Positions 42,548-51,040 of a stretch of DNA of 64,000 nt are shown one piece after another. The DNA is from Mesorhizobium carmichaelinearum (GTDB lineage Bacteria; Pseudomonadota; Alphaproteobacteria; Rhizobiales; Rhizobiaceae). The notes beneath the pieces are model-generated. The model did not search any database. It had not been told where the DNA came from and worked only from the letters and a program-made list of their open reading frames with translations. The DNA is taken from the NCBI RefSeq assembly GCF_900199455.1, contig NZ_FZQR01000008.1, forward strand, positions 62,001 to 126,000, given 5' to 3'. The stretch's first letter is position 1, and each line of letters begins with the position of its first letter. The position numbers and the translations under genes were made by a program.

Positions 42548-42931
42548 TCAGGCGCTGGGTCTGGGAGGGTAAGGATCGGGCAGAGAACTTCGCCCGTGAA
42601 GGAACGGGGTGGCCAAGGCCGATGGCTGCTGCATCGAAGGAACCGGCGTTACCCTGAAATCCTGCGGCAGCACGGCAAGCGCCGGCGCTATGCAGATCGG
42701 CGGACACTGCATCGGGCCGCCTTTGTCGCTCGTGTCCTTAAGGCAGGCGTTGCAATCGCCCTTCATGGGTGTCTCGGCCATTTTGCCCATGCCCGTATCG
42801 GCTGGCATCATCATTGCGCCCGCCATGCGGACTGACATGATGCTGGCCTGGGCGGCGGACAGGCTGAACCCCGCGGCCAGGAAGACCGCGAGCAGCATGA
42901 CCAAAAGATGTTTTGGCGAAAGCCGAGCCAT
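42548..42931 (-). CDS. Secreted Met/Cys-rich small protein
   Basis: This encodes 127 residues from the ATG at 42931. A signal peptide (about 1-29, LVMLLAVFLAAGFSLSAAQA) precedes a Met-rich segment with nine methionines between 32 and 74 (MSVRMAGAMMMPADTGMGKM) and four cysteines (60, 63, 76, 80) in a CNAC...CPPIC pattern. The C-terminus is Pro-rich. Such composition suits Cu(I) or mercury binding in the periplasm. It is the first gene on this strand, 137 bases upstream of the multicopper oxidase. No named family is recognised. Confidence 0.7.
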   Translation of the reverse strand: MARLSPKHLLVMLLAVFLAAGFSLSAAQASIMSVRMAGAMMMPADTGMGKMAETPMKGDCNACLKDTSDKGGPMQCPPICIAPALAVLPQDFRVTPVPSMQQPSALATPFLHGRSSLPDPYPPRPSA

Positions 42932-43047
42932 AGCCCGCTCAGGCTGACGGCAAAGCATGGCTTTTGCAAGTCCCAAGCCCGTGATTGGCCGATGCTGCGA
43001 CATCAAGGCTGGAACCTGGCGCGGGTTATGGCGGCACACGGCAGGCT

Positions 43048-46000
43048 TCATCGATACTCGAAGATCGACCTGAATATGCCCGGTGCGATCACCGACAGCG
43101 GGTTGATGTCGAGCACCGGCTTGTTGGCATTGCCCCTCAGCCGGTAGGTGACACCGATCAGGCCGCGGTCGCGGCCGTTGCCGAGAAGCGCGCCGACGAT
43201 CGGCAGTTCGCCGAAGATGCGGTTGAGGCCGTAGACCGGCATGAAGGTGCCGGTCATGTCCATATTGTTGTTCTGATCGTAGAGGATGCCCTGGAACGTC
43301 GTGCCGATGCGCGGGCCGCGCAGCACGCCATTGGCCAGCTTCAGATAGCCGCTGCCTTTCTCGATCTCGGCATAGCCGCGCTCGAACTTCACCCGCGACG
43401 TGTCGAGATTGCCCTTGACCGCCTGGTTGAGGCTGCGGTTGTCGCCGGCCGGCGTGGTCGAGACGATGGAGGCGAGTTTTGGTTCGTTGACGATGAAGAA
43501 ATTGCTGGTGTCGACCTTGCCCTTCATCGGCCCGTCGCCGGCCCCGGTCAGCGCCAGCGTGATCGAGCCGCCTTCCATATGCTCGTAGACGTTCAGAAAC
43601 CTCAATATCGCGCCGGCGTCCGCGGACTGCACGTTGAGCGAGCGCCGGCCGTCACCGGTGGTGTTGCTGATGGCGATGGCGGCGCCGGAACTTGCCGTGG
43701 CGCTGACCTTTAGCCCGTTCACCCTTGAACCGGCGGCACTATAGTCAAGCTTCAAATTGGACAGTTGCTCATCGTGGAAACCGGTGAGCTGCTCGACGTC
43801 GGCGCTGACCGAAATGTTGTCTGTTCCGGTCGTCTTGGTCGCGGTGTCGACATCGGACGTGAACTGCTTGATAAGCGAACGGGCGTCGAGTGCGTTGCCG
43901 GAGATGTCGACCGCATAGCCCTTGCCCGATCGCTTCACCGAAATCGCGACATCGTCGCCCCGGTTCAGGGTGACTTTGCTAAACTTGGCCGACGACAGGG
44001 CGCTGTTGACCAGCACGATGCTGCCCTCGATGGAGAAGGTTTTGCCGTCGAGGTTGAAATCGGACAGTGTCGTGGTGTCTCCGGCCTTGGTCATGACGAA
44101 GGTGACGCTGGCTGGAACCCCTGCCCCCTTGCTCCAGCCGGCCCATGGAATGTCCAGCCTGGCATTGGTCAGGTCGGCCGAGACGTTCTGGTTGCCGCTG
44201 CCGCTCTTGTCGATCGCGACCTTCACCGTTCCGCCGAGCAGCGGCGTCAGGCCGGGCATGGCGGCGGCGCGGATCTTGTCGTCGAGCACCAGCGCCACCT
44301 TGCGGCTGCGCGCCGGCCCGTCATCCGCCAGCGGCTCGACAATATCGAGTTCGGCAGGAATGCCGTTCAGCGATGCCTTGGCGGAGATCACAGCCTTTTC
44401 GGGATCGACCGTGATCGAGCCGTCGGCATCGGTCACGGTCTGCCCATCGAATGGCTTGGCCAGCGACAGGCCGGTGTAGTCGAGCGACACCAGCCAGTCG
44501 AGTTTCGAGGTGTCGACGCCGGACTGCAAGGGAATGTCAGCCCGGACATGGCCGGTAACGTTGCCGGACAGGTCATCCGGCAGGAAGCCGACATGGCGCA
44601 TGGCATTGATCGGTTCGTAGGAGGCGAGTTCTGCGACAGCCGGCGCCTCCCCCTCGACGTCGATGTCGAGTGCGCCGATGACCGGCGGGTGGTTAGCCGC
44701 CTTGACGCTCAGTGTGCCGTTGCTGGCCGCCACGGTGCGGCCGCTGGGCATGAACACGGTGCCCGAGGAGAGCGAAACATCGACGTCATTGCCGTGGAAG
44801 GCGACGACGCCGACGGCGTCGCGTATCGGCGGAATGCGGCCGGCCGTGTCAAAACGCGACCCTTCGATCTGGAAGCGGCCGAACACCTCGTCGGCCGAAA
44901 GCGGCACGCCGTTGCCGAGGCGATCCGGTACGACCTGGAATTGGAGGTTGGCGTCGACGACGCGGCCGCCGAACAGGTTGTTCAGCACCCAGAGCCGAGC
45001 GTTGCGGGCCGAGAACCACGGCCACAGTTGCTTGACGTGCGAGACCGGCATGTGATGGACGTTGAGCGCCAGATTGATCCCGGGAGCCTTGCCGTCAACG
45101 AACTGCACGGCCGCGGTGCCAAGCACCTCGCCGGAAGCGGCGGACCGAACCGCGATCTGCTCGGCCACCAATTTATGGCTTTTGGTCTGATAGACGCCGG
45201 CAATGCGGGCGAGGAAAGTCAGCGCGGGCTCAGGCGATTCCGACGGCGCCAGGGTCGAACCGTCGCTGGTCAGGTCATAACGATAAGCAGGCTCATCGCC
45301 GGCAGCGCCGGTCGAGGGCTTGGGTCCGATCGAGCCGGCGAAATCGAAAGAAGACCGACCGATTTTCAGAAGCAGCTTGTCCACCTGGATCTTGTTGCTG
45401 CCGTCGACAAGCGTCGCATCGACATCAACGTCGGCCGGCAGCAAGCCGCGCGTGCCAAGATCAAGCACGGAACCCGTCGACGACAGGGCGGCCGTCAGCC
45501 GTGACGCCGTGGTGCCGGCTCCTTCCGATCCCGTCAGCTTCAATGCGACCGCACCCAGCTTCCCGGCGCCGGCCGCGGTTTCCTCGGCAGCCGCCAGGTC
45601 GACGCTTGCATTCAGCGCCGTCACGCGGTGCGCCGCGATATCGCGAGTCGCGGAAGCGGCAAGGGTGACCTTTCTGCCATCGACATCCGCCTCGGAGGAA
45701 AACGCCATGCCGCCCGGCCCCGACTGTACGACGCTGGCGTCGGCGATCTTGATCCGTTTGACGGCCCCGGTTTCGGGCAGCACGAACTCGACATTGCTGA
45801 GATCGATCCGGCGCATGGAATCTTCTCGCACGGCGTCTAGCGCACGATGGATGTTGCCGAACACTACCTCGGACAGTTTCTCCGGATCGACGAGGCCGTC
45901 CTCATTGCGCAATTGCGCTGTCCAGTCGCCGCCGGACGGCATCGCCGCCACCATGATGTGAGCATCCGAGATCCTGGCGCTGGTCAGCCGCACCTCCCCC

Positions 46001-46428
46001 CACAGCAGTGGTATCAGACGGACGCCGAAGCGCACACGACCGGCATCGGCCATGGGCTTGCCGTCGCTGGTTTCCAGACTGACATCGCTCACCTGGAGCG
46101 CGACGAAGCTCGAACTGTCGAGCGTGATGCGCGCCGGGCCGACCGCGACACGGACATCGACGCCGGCGAGTTTCTCGATGGCGGTTTCCGCCTCGATGCG
46201 CAGCCGGTCTGACCCGATGCCGGAAAGGCCGATGAGATAGACGGCCGTCGCGGCCAGCAGGATGAACGCGACCACGCCGGCGAACACGCGCGAGAGGATG
46301 CGGAAGCCGCGGCCGATCGACGCCTGACCGAGCGGTGGGACGCGGCACGCGGACGGCAAGGCTCCCAGGTCGGTGATCTCGTCACGCCTGAACCTGATCT
46401 TTTCGTGCTGCGGTTGCTCCAGATCCAC
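43048..46428 (-). CDS. Large AsmA/YhdP-like (DUF3971) envelope protein
   Basis: This encodes about 1126 residues from a GTG at 46428; the true start is uncertain because the N-terminus is poorly defined. One membrane helix near the start (FAGVVAFILLAATAVYLIGL) anchors a very long, beta-rich periplasmic part. That part carries DUF3971 and AsmA-like C-terminal sequence such as NGVLRGPRIGTTFQGILYDQ and TGTFMPVYGLNRIFGELPIV. This architecture fits the AsmA-like bridge proteins (YhdP, TamB) that move phospholipids between membranes. It ends right after the metal cluster and is divergent from the peroxiredoxin gene. Confidence 0.85.
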   Translation of the reverse strand: MDLEQPQHEKIRFRRDEITDLGALPSACRVPPLGQASIGRGFRILSRVFAGVVAFILLAATAVYLIGLSGIGSDRLRIEAETAIEKLAGVDVRVAVGPARITLDSSSFVALQVSDVSLETSDGKPMADAGRVRFGVRLIPLLWGEVRLTSARISDAHIMVAAMPSGGDWTAQLRNEDGLVDPEKLSEVVFGNIHRALDAVREDSMRRIDLSNVEFVLPETGAVKRIKIADASVVQSGPGGMAFSSEADVDGRKVTLAASATRDIAAHRVTALNASVDLAAAEETAAGAGKLGAVALKLTGSEGAGTTASRLTAALSSTGSVLDLGTRGLLPADVDVDATLVDGSNKIQVDKLLLKIGRSSFDFAGSIGPKPSTGAAGDEPAYRYDLTSDGSTLAPSESPEPALTFLARIAGVYQTKSHKLVAEQIAVRSAASGEVLGTAAVQFVDGKAPGINLALNVHHMPVSHVKQLWPWFSARNARLWVLNNLFGGRVVDANLQFQVVPDRLGNGVPLSADEVFGRFQIEGSRFDTAGRIPPIRDAVGVVAFHGNDVDVSLSSGTVFMPSGRTVAASNGTLSVKAANHPPVIGALDIDVEGEAPAVAELASYEPINAMRHVGFLPDDLSGNVTGHVRADIPLQSGVDTSKLDWLVSLDYTGLSLAKPFDGQTVTDADGSITVDPEKAVISAKASLNGIPAELDIVEPLADDGPARSRKVALVLDDKIRAAAMPGLTPLLGGTVKVAIDKSGSGNQNVSADLTNARLDIPWAGWSKGAGVPASVTFVMTKAGDTTTLSDFNLDGKTFSIEGSIVLVNSALSSAKFSKVTLNRGDDVAISVKRSGKGYAVDISGNALDARSLIKQFTSDVDTATKTTGTDNISVSADVEQLTGFHDEQLSNLKLDYSAAGSRVNGLKVSATASSGAAIAISNTTGDGRRSLNVQSADAGAILRFLNVYEHMEGGSITLALTGAGDGPMKGKVDTSNFFIVNEPKLASIVSTTPAGDNRSLNQAVKGNLDTSRVKFERGYAEIEKGSGYLKLANGVLRGPRIGTTFQGILYDQNNNMDMTGTFMPVYGLNRIFGELPIVGALLGNGRDRGLIGVTYRLRGNANKPVLDINPLSVIAPGIFRSIFEYR

Positions 46429-46523
46429 GCAATCTTCCGTTGTACAAACTCGCTCGTGGACGAATCCCCGGTCGACACTATATCGGTGTGGCTTCGCGCG
46501 TAACCTCAAACAAGGGCATCGAT

Positions 46524-46991
46524 ATGGCTGACCTCGACGTGGGCGATCTTGCGCCGCAATTCGACCTGCCGCGAGATGGTGGCGGGTCTCTAAGCCTTTC
46601 GGCCTCGTCCGGTAAACCCGTCGTCCTCTATTTCTATCCGCAGGACGACACGACGAGCTGTACGCAAGAGGCAATCAGTTTTTCGCAGCTGAAACCCGAA
46701 TTCGAGAAGGCAGGCGCCGTCGTGATCGGTCTGTCACCCGACAACGTCAAGAAGCACGACAAGTTCAAATCAAAGTACAATCTCACCATCGACCTCGCCG
46801 CCGACGAGGAGCGCAAGGTCATCGAGGCCTATCACCTGTGGGTCGAGAAATCGATGTATGGCCGCAAATACATGGGCGTCGAGCGCGCGACGTTCCTGAT
46901 CGGCCGTGACGGCCGGATCGCCAGGATTTGGCGCAAGGTCCGGGTCAAGGGCCATGCCGAAGAGGTGTTGGAGGCCGTTCGCGCGCTTTGA
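46524..46991 (+). CDS. bcp: Bcp-type peroxiredoxin (1-Cys form)
   Basis: This encodes 155 residues. The peroxidatic cysteine is Cys46 in YPQDDTTSCTQEAI. The resolving cysteine found five residues later in many Bcp proteins is replaced by Ile, and there is no other cysteine, so it must rely on an external thiol. The C-terminal region (KSMYGRKYMGVERATFLIG) is typical of Bcp/PrxQ. It reduces hydroperoxides in the cytoplasm. The start at 46524 is the first ATG before conserved sequence. Confidence 0.92.
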   Translation: MADLDVGDLAPQFDLPRDGGGSLSLSASSGKPVVLYFYPQDDTTSCTQEAISFSQLKPEFEKAGAVVIGLSPDNVKKHDKFKSKYNLTIDLAADEERKVIEAYHLWVEKSMYGRKYMGVERATFLIGRDGRIARIWRKVRVKGHAEEVLEAVRAL

Positions 46992-47016
46992 TTTCGCGAA
47001 GATCAGACGAGCCTTC

Positions 47017-48159
47017 CTACTCGTCGGGTGTTTCCGCTTTCGGCGACCGCCGCGCCCACGAGGTTTTCGAAACATGGCTTACATGATCGGCCAGCGCGGC
47101 GAGGTGGCCGCGCAGGCCACGCGCGCCGATCATCGACGACAGCTTGACTGATTGCGTGGCGAAGCGCCGCTTGAAATCCTCGCCGCCGCAGAGAAAATCA
47201 ACCTTGGCAAGGCCACGGTCGAGCGACCACTGGATATAGTCCATCATCAGCACCATGCCCGGCGAGGCGCGCTCATATTCGGGATCATAGGTGGTGACGA
47301 AAGCCATCATCGTGCCGTGCTGCTCGAAATTGATCGAGACGGCGACGATCGTGTCGTCAAGCTCCAACACGAAGATACGCAACAGGCCGAGTTCGGCCAG
47401 CACGGAAATTAGCGCGGCGAGAACGGGCGAGCCCTTGTCGAACAGATCCGAAACGCGACCATGCCGGGCGAGCCAGAGGCGCTTCAGCACCGCGACCCGC
47501 GCAAGCACCGGTTCGCGCGGCTCGTTCGCATCCAGCAGGCGGAAACGCAATGCACCGCCTTCCTCCATGAACTTGCGGCCACGACGGTAGTTCTGCCGGG
47601 CTTTCTTGGACAGCGTCTCGAACCATTCCGCCCCACTCTGCCAGGGACCCGCGACACGGTAGCTGATTTCACTGCGGTGGTTGGGCCGAAGCGCCTTGTC
47701 ATGGCGCGAGGCCGGGTCCAGCAGGCCACGAACACTGGCATCCGGCAGCAGACGGTTGAGATAGATCAGGTCAAAGCCGCCCTGGTCAAAAACATGCTGC
47801 CAGAGGCGGGCGATCGCCTGCGGGTCGCTGTCGGGGGTAAACAGCGCGTCGCCATAGTCACTGTGATCCTTCGCCGCCCATTCGAGTATGCGGATGCCGG
47901 AGCGCTTGAAAGTAGCGAGCGCTATCACGCCATCGAGCCGGTCGCCGTTCCAGGCAAGCCCGATCCTGAGCGTGCGCCGCTCCTGATGCGGGGTGGTGCG
48001 CCACCAGGCCGCGATCCAATCCGGGTGCTGGAAGACAAGCCCGCCGGCCCGCTGCCAGAGCGCGGTCCAGGCCGGTGCGATCTCGGTCAGGCGGTCCGCC
48101 GATGTGACGACTTCGAAGCTGCGTGTGCGCGGGATGGCGAGCACGAAGGGAGCGTTCAT
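47017..48159 (-). CDS. CelD/BcsL-like acetyltransferase (FemAB/GNAT fold)
   Basis: This encodes 380 residues from the ATG at 48159. Conserved sequence of the CelD/BcsL group is visible: GLVFQHPDWIAAWWRTTPH near the start, LSKKARQNYRRGRKFMEEGG in the centre and the GNAT-like AVSINFEQHGTMMAFVTTYD and YERASPGMVLMMDYIQW. Members are linked to exopolysaccharide acylation but substrates are mostly unknown. The ATG overlaps the stop of the upstream hydroxylase gene (48156-48159), so the two act together, perhaps on a lipid or polysaccharide. Confidence 0.85.
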   Translation of the reverse strand: MNAPFVLAIPRTRSFEVVTSADRLTEIAPAWTALWQRAGGLVFQHPDWIAAWWRTTPHQERRTLRIGLAWNGDRLDGVIALATFKRSGIRILEWAAKDHSDYGDALFTPDSDPQAIARLWQHVFDQGGFDLIYLNRLLPDASVRGLLDPASRHDKALRPNHRSEISYRVAGPWQSGAEWFETLSKKARQNYRRGRKFMEEGGALRFRLLDANEPREPVLARVAVLKRLWLARHGRVSDLFDKGSPVLAALISVLAELGLLRIFVLELDDTIVAVSINFEQHGTMMAFVTTYDPEYERASPGMVLMMDYIQWSLDRGLAKVDFLCGGEDFKRRFATQSVKLSSMIGARGLRGHLAALADHVSHVSKTSWARRSPKAETPDE

Positions 48160-49163
48160 GGCCGTGTCCCTTCCGAGGATCGTGAGGTCCTTCGCTTTCC
48201 TGACCGGATGCGCCTGGCAATATGCCCCCACATCCGCTTCAGCGGCATGACGTAGAGGCCGGCGAGCGACTGGTAGTCGCGCACATCGCGGTCGACCAGC
48301 CCGAACTTGAAGTCCTCGTCGGGCTTCGGCACGCACAAAGTTCCGAAGAGCCGGTCCCAGAACGAGAAGAGCAGGCCGAAATTCTTGTCGTAGTGGCGTG
48401 GATCGGTGCTGTGATGCAGCTGGTGCCAATGAGGACACAGGACCACATTGTTGAGCGGACCGAACGAGATCTTGAAGTGCGTGTGCCTGACGAAATCCAT
48501 CATCAGGATGTTGCGCATGACGTAGACGTTAACGCCAAAGACGGTCAGTTCGACAAGGTTCAGCGAAATCAGCGACCAGATGCCGAAGCAGACGCCGACG
48601 ATGACGCCATCCCAGGCGCGATTCATCAGCTCGTCGAGCGGATGGACCCGGTCCTTGGTGATCCCGACCATCACCTCGGCGGAGTGATGCACCTTGTGCA
48701 GCTCCCAAAGCACGGGATAGCGATGCTGGGCGACGTGATAGAGATAATAGGAAATGTCGTAGGCGAGCAGCATGGTGAGGGTGAAGATCAGCACCGTCAC
48801 CGGCCCTGCCGGCCCCTCGACCAGCGGCGGCTGGAACTGGAAGAGTGTCGAAAACAGCCAATTGGTGCCGTAGCCCACCGCCGTGACGAAGACGATACCG
48901 GCGGGCAGCATCAGGAAGGGCATCAGTGCCTTCTTCGTGACCCAGAACATCAGGTCGGCCTTCGCCGACGGATGGGTGATGACCTCATGCGGGACGACGA
49001 ACTCGAAGAACTCCTTCCAGCTCTTCTCCTCGACTGTGCGCCAATAGGCCACGAGCGCGCTGACAAGGGCAGTCATCAGCAAAAGCCCGGTCGCCAGCAG
49101 ACTGGTGCCCGACAACTTGTCGAGGATCTTGCCAACCAGATCGCTCAGCATTCCTGCCGCCAT
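48156..49163 (-). CDS. Sterol desaturase / fatty acid hydroxylase family protein
   Basis: This is a 335-residue integral membrane di-iron enzyme. Histidine clusters are HVAQH, HKVHHSAE, HTHFKISF and HWHQLHHSTDPRHYDKNFG, matching the eight-His pattern of the superfamily. Four or so membrane helices surround them. Substrates in rhizobia include lipids; the ornithine-lipid hydroxylase OlsE belongs to this superfamily. It is coupled by an ATGA overlap to the CelD-like acetyltransferase gene. The ATG at 49163 (MAAGMLSDLVGK) is preferred. Confidence 0.88.
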   Translation of the reverse strand: MAAGMLSDLVGKILDKLSGTSLLATGLLLMTALVSALVAYWRTVEEKSWKEFFEFVVPHEVITHPSAKADLMFWVTKKALMPFLMLPAGIVFVTAVGYGTNWLFSTLFQFQPPLVEGPAGPVTVLIFTLTMLLAYDISYYLYHVAQHRYPVLWELHKVHHSAEVMVGITKDRVHPLDELMNRAWDGVIVGVCFGIWSLISLNLVELTVFGVNVYVMRNILMMDFVRHTHFKISFGPLNNVVLCPHWHQLHHSTDPRHYDKNFGLLFSFWDRLFGTLCVPKPDEDFKFGLVDRDVRDYQSLAGLYVMPLKRMWGHIARRIRSGKRRTSRSSEGTRP

Positions 49164-49458
49164 AGTGAATCCCAAACCCCGGCATGCTTTTAATCGAAAA
49201 CCGTCAATTAAACGCAATCGAAGACAGTTAAGGAAACCTAGACCTTAATCCGACGGCGACAGGCCGTTCTGCTGGCAGCAGATTGGTGCTCATCGCCAAT
49301 GATTTCGTGGCGTTGCGCACGCTTCCTTGGTCATTTTCATGCAACCCCTCGCCCGCGCCGCGTGCATTCAGCGCCGCGCAATCGGTTCGGCAAGCCTTTG
49401 TTAACCCTAATAATGTGTAATCAAGCAGTCGTGGTGTCGTAAACGAAAGCTTGGTCCC

Positions 49459-50763
49459 GTGAACGCAACCGGTCAGTCCGCAGTCTTCGGCAGGCGCAAG
49501 GAACCCCACACGGTCATCATCGCCCGCGGCAATGAGATCAGGCATTTCACCATCCGGCCCTGGCTCGCGGCATTCATCGGTTCAGCCCTCGCCGCCATTG
49601 CCATCGGCTACCTCCTGGCCACGTCCTATCTCGTGCTGCGCGACGACCTGATCGGCGCCACCACCGCGCGCCAGGCACGCATGCAGCAGGCCTACGAAGA
49701 CCGTATTTCAGCACTTCGCGCCCAGGTCGACCGCATCACCAGCCGCCAGTTGCTCGACCAGCAATTGATGGAGAACAAGGTCAGCGAACTGATTGAACGC
49801 CAGACGCAGCTCAGCCAGCGTCACGGCCGTCTCGGCCCGCTGCTCGAGCGCGCCGAGAACGACGTCGGAACGGCGCCAGCCGAAGATCCGGCAGCCGCTG
49901 CCAAGCCTGACAAGCATGCCGAGGTGACCGGTAGCATCACCAAGCCCGCGCAAAACTACGCAGTGGCCGACCTGAGCGGCGACCTCGGCGTCGCCGACAC
50001 CAGGCCGTTCTCCTTGTGGTCGACCCGCTCGGATCCGCTGCCCAATGATTCAGCCGCCGATCGTGCCGACAAACTGTTCGTCTCCATCAACCAGTCGCTG
50101 AAATCGATCGAGAGCGAGCAGCTCAGCCGCATCAATACGCTCGCCGACAATGCCTACAAGAGCGCCGACGCGATCACCCAGGCACTTCAAGCGGCCGGCT
50201 TGCCGGTCGACAGCGATTTCGGCAAGAACGAGAGCGATGTCGGCGGACCGCTGATCCCGCTCAACAGTTCGATGATGTTCGACAGCAAGGTCAAGGAGCT
50301 GGACGAAGCGCTGGACACGCTCGACCATCTCAAGAAGGAAGCGCGCCAGCTGCCGCTTGCCAACCCCGCCCCCGGCCATTCCGTCACCAGCCCATTCGGC
50401 GTGCGCACCGACCCTATCCTCGGCACCGCAGCGCTGCATTCCGGCATGGATTTCAGGGCGCCGATCGGCATGGACGCAAAGGTCACGGCGCCCGGCATCG
50501 TCACCAAGGCGGGCTGGAATGGCGGCTATGGCCGCATGGTCGAGGTCGACCACGGCAATGGCTTTGCGACCCGTTACGGGCATCTCAGTGAAATCGACGT
50601 GACCGTGGGCGAGAAGCTGGACGCCGGCGCCGTCATCGGCAAGACTGGCAGCAGCGGTCGATCGACCGGCCCGCATCTGCATTATGAAGTGCGCCACAAT
50701 GGCGAAGCGATCGACCCCTTGCGCTTCCTCACCGTCGGCAAGAAGGTCGCCCAATACCTCTAA
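49459..50763 (+). CDS. M23 family (LytM) metallopeptidase
   Basis: This encodes 434 residues starting at a GTG. One N-terminal membrane helix (about 35-58, WLAAFIGSALAAIAIGYLLA) is followed by a coiled-coil-like periplasmic stretch (75-130, 205-310) and the C-terminal LytM domain. Zinc ligands are HSGMD and HLHYEVR, so it should cut peptidoglycan cross-links. Rhizobial relatives act in cell division or polar growth. It lies alone with a 295-base upstream gap rich in TTAA sequences. Confidence 0.92.
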   Translation: MNATGQSAVFGRRKEPHTVIIARGNEIRHFTIRPWLAAFIGSALAAIAIGYLLATSYLVLRDDLIGATTARQARMQQAYEDRISALRAQVDRITSRQLLDQQLMENKVSELIERQTQLSQRHGRLGPLLERAENDVGTAPAEDPAAAAKPDKHAEVTGSITKPAQNYAVADLSGDLGVADTRPFSLWSTRSDPLPNDSAADRADKLFVSINQSLKSIESEQLSRINTLADNAYKSADAITQALQAAGLPVDSDFGKNESDVGGPLIPLNSSMMFDSKVKELDEALDTLDHLKKEARQLPLANPAPGHSVTSPFGVRTDPILGTAALHSGMDFRAPIGMDAKVTAPGIVTKAGWNGGYGRMVEVDHGNGFATRYGHLSEIDVTVGEKLDAGAVIGKTGSSGRSTGPHLHYEVRHNGEAIDPLRFLTVGKKVAQYL

Positions 50764-50973
50764 GCTGCGCCAGCCCTGACCTGATCGGCTCCAATACCCT
50801 CTCGAACCAAGTCTGCCCCGCTCTGCAAGCAATCCGGATCTGGGTGAACGCTGTCCGCGCGGGCCGCGACCGTCAGCCGACCGCTTCGGCTCCTCTCTGA
50901 GCAGCGACCTAGCCAGCACCTCATCCCAACGTGCTGGCAAGCGACTTGTCCACGGCGGTTCGCCCTGCCGGTG

Positions 50974-51002
50974 TTGACACAATTCCAGTTGTAGGATGAT
51001 AT
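50974..51002 (+). promoter_or_regulatory. Possible sigma-70 promoter of the FAD-oxidase operon
   Basis: TTGACA at 50974-50979 is a perfect -35 box, followed after 17 bases by TGATAT (3 of 6 matches to the -10 consensus), about 40 bases upstream of the start at 51041. The weak -10 makes this tentative. Confidence 0.4.
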
Positions 51003-51040
51003 GCATAACCATACGCCACAACATCAGCGCCGACCCGATA

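Noticed and set aside
36178..42931. Mobile genomic island
   Set aside because: The content resembles transferred metal resistance genes, but I see no integrase, transposase, tRNA border, attachment repeats or clear change in base composition.
42940..43047. CueR-type operator upstream of the metal cluster
   Set aside because: A weak partly palindromic AGGTTCCAGCCT occurs, but spacing to promoter boxes is not convincing and no CueR gene is in the window.
49164..49458. CtrA-binding site before the M23 peptidase gene
   Set aside because: Several TTAA sequences occur (for example TTAACCCTAATAATG), but none has the TTAA-N7-TTAA spacing, so I do not call a site.
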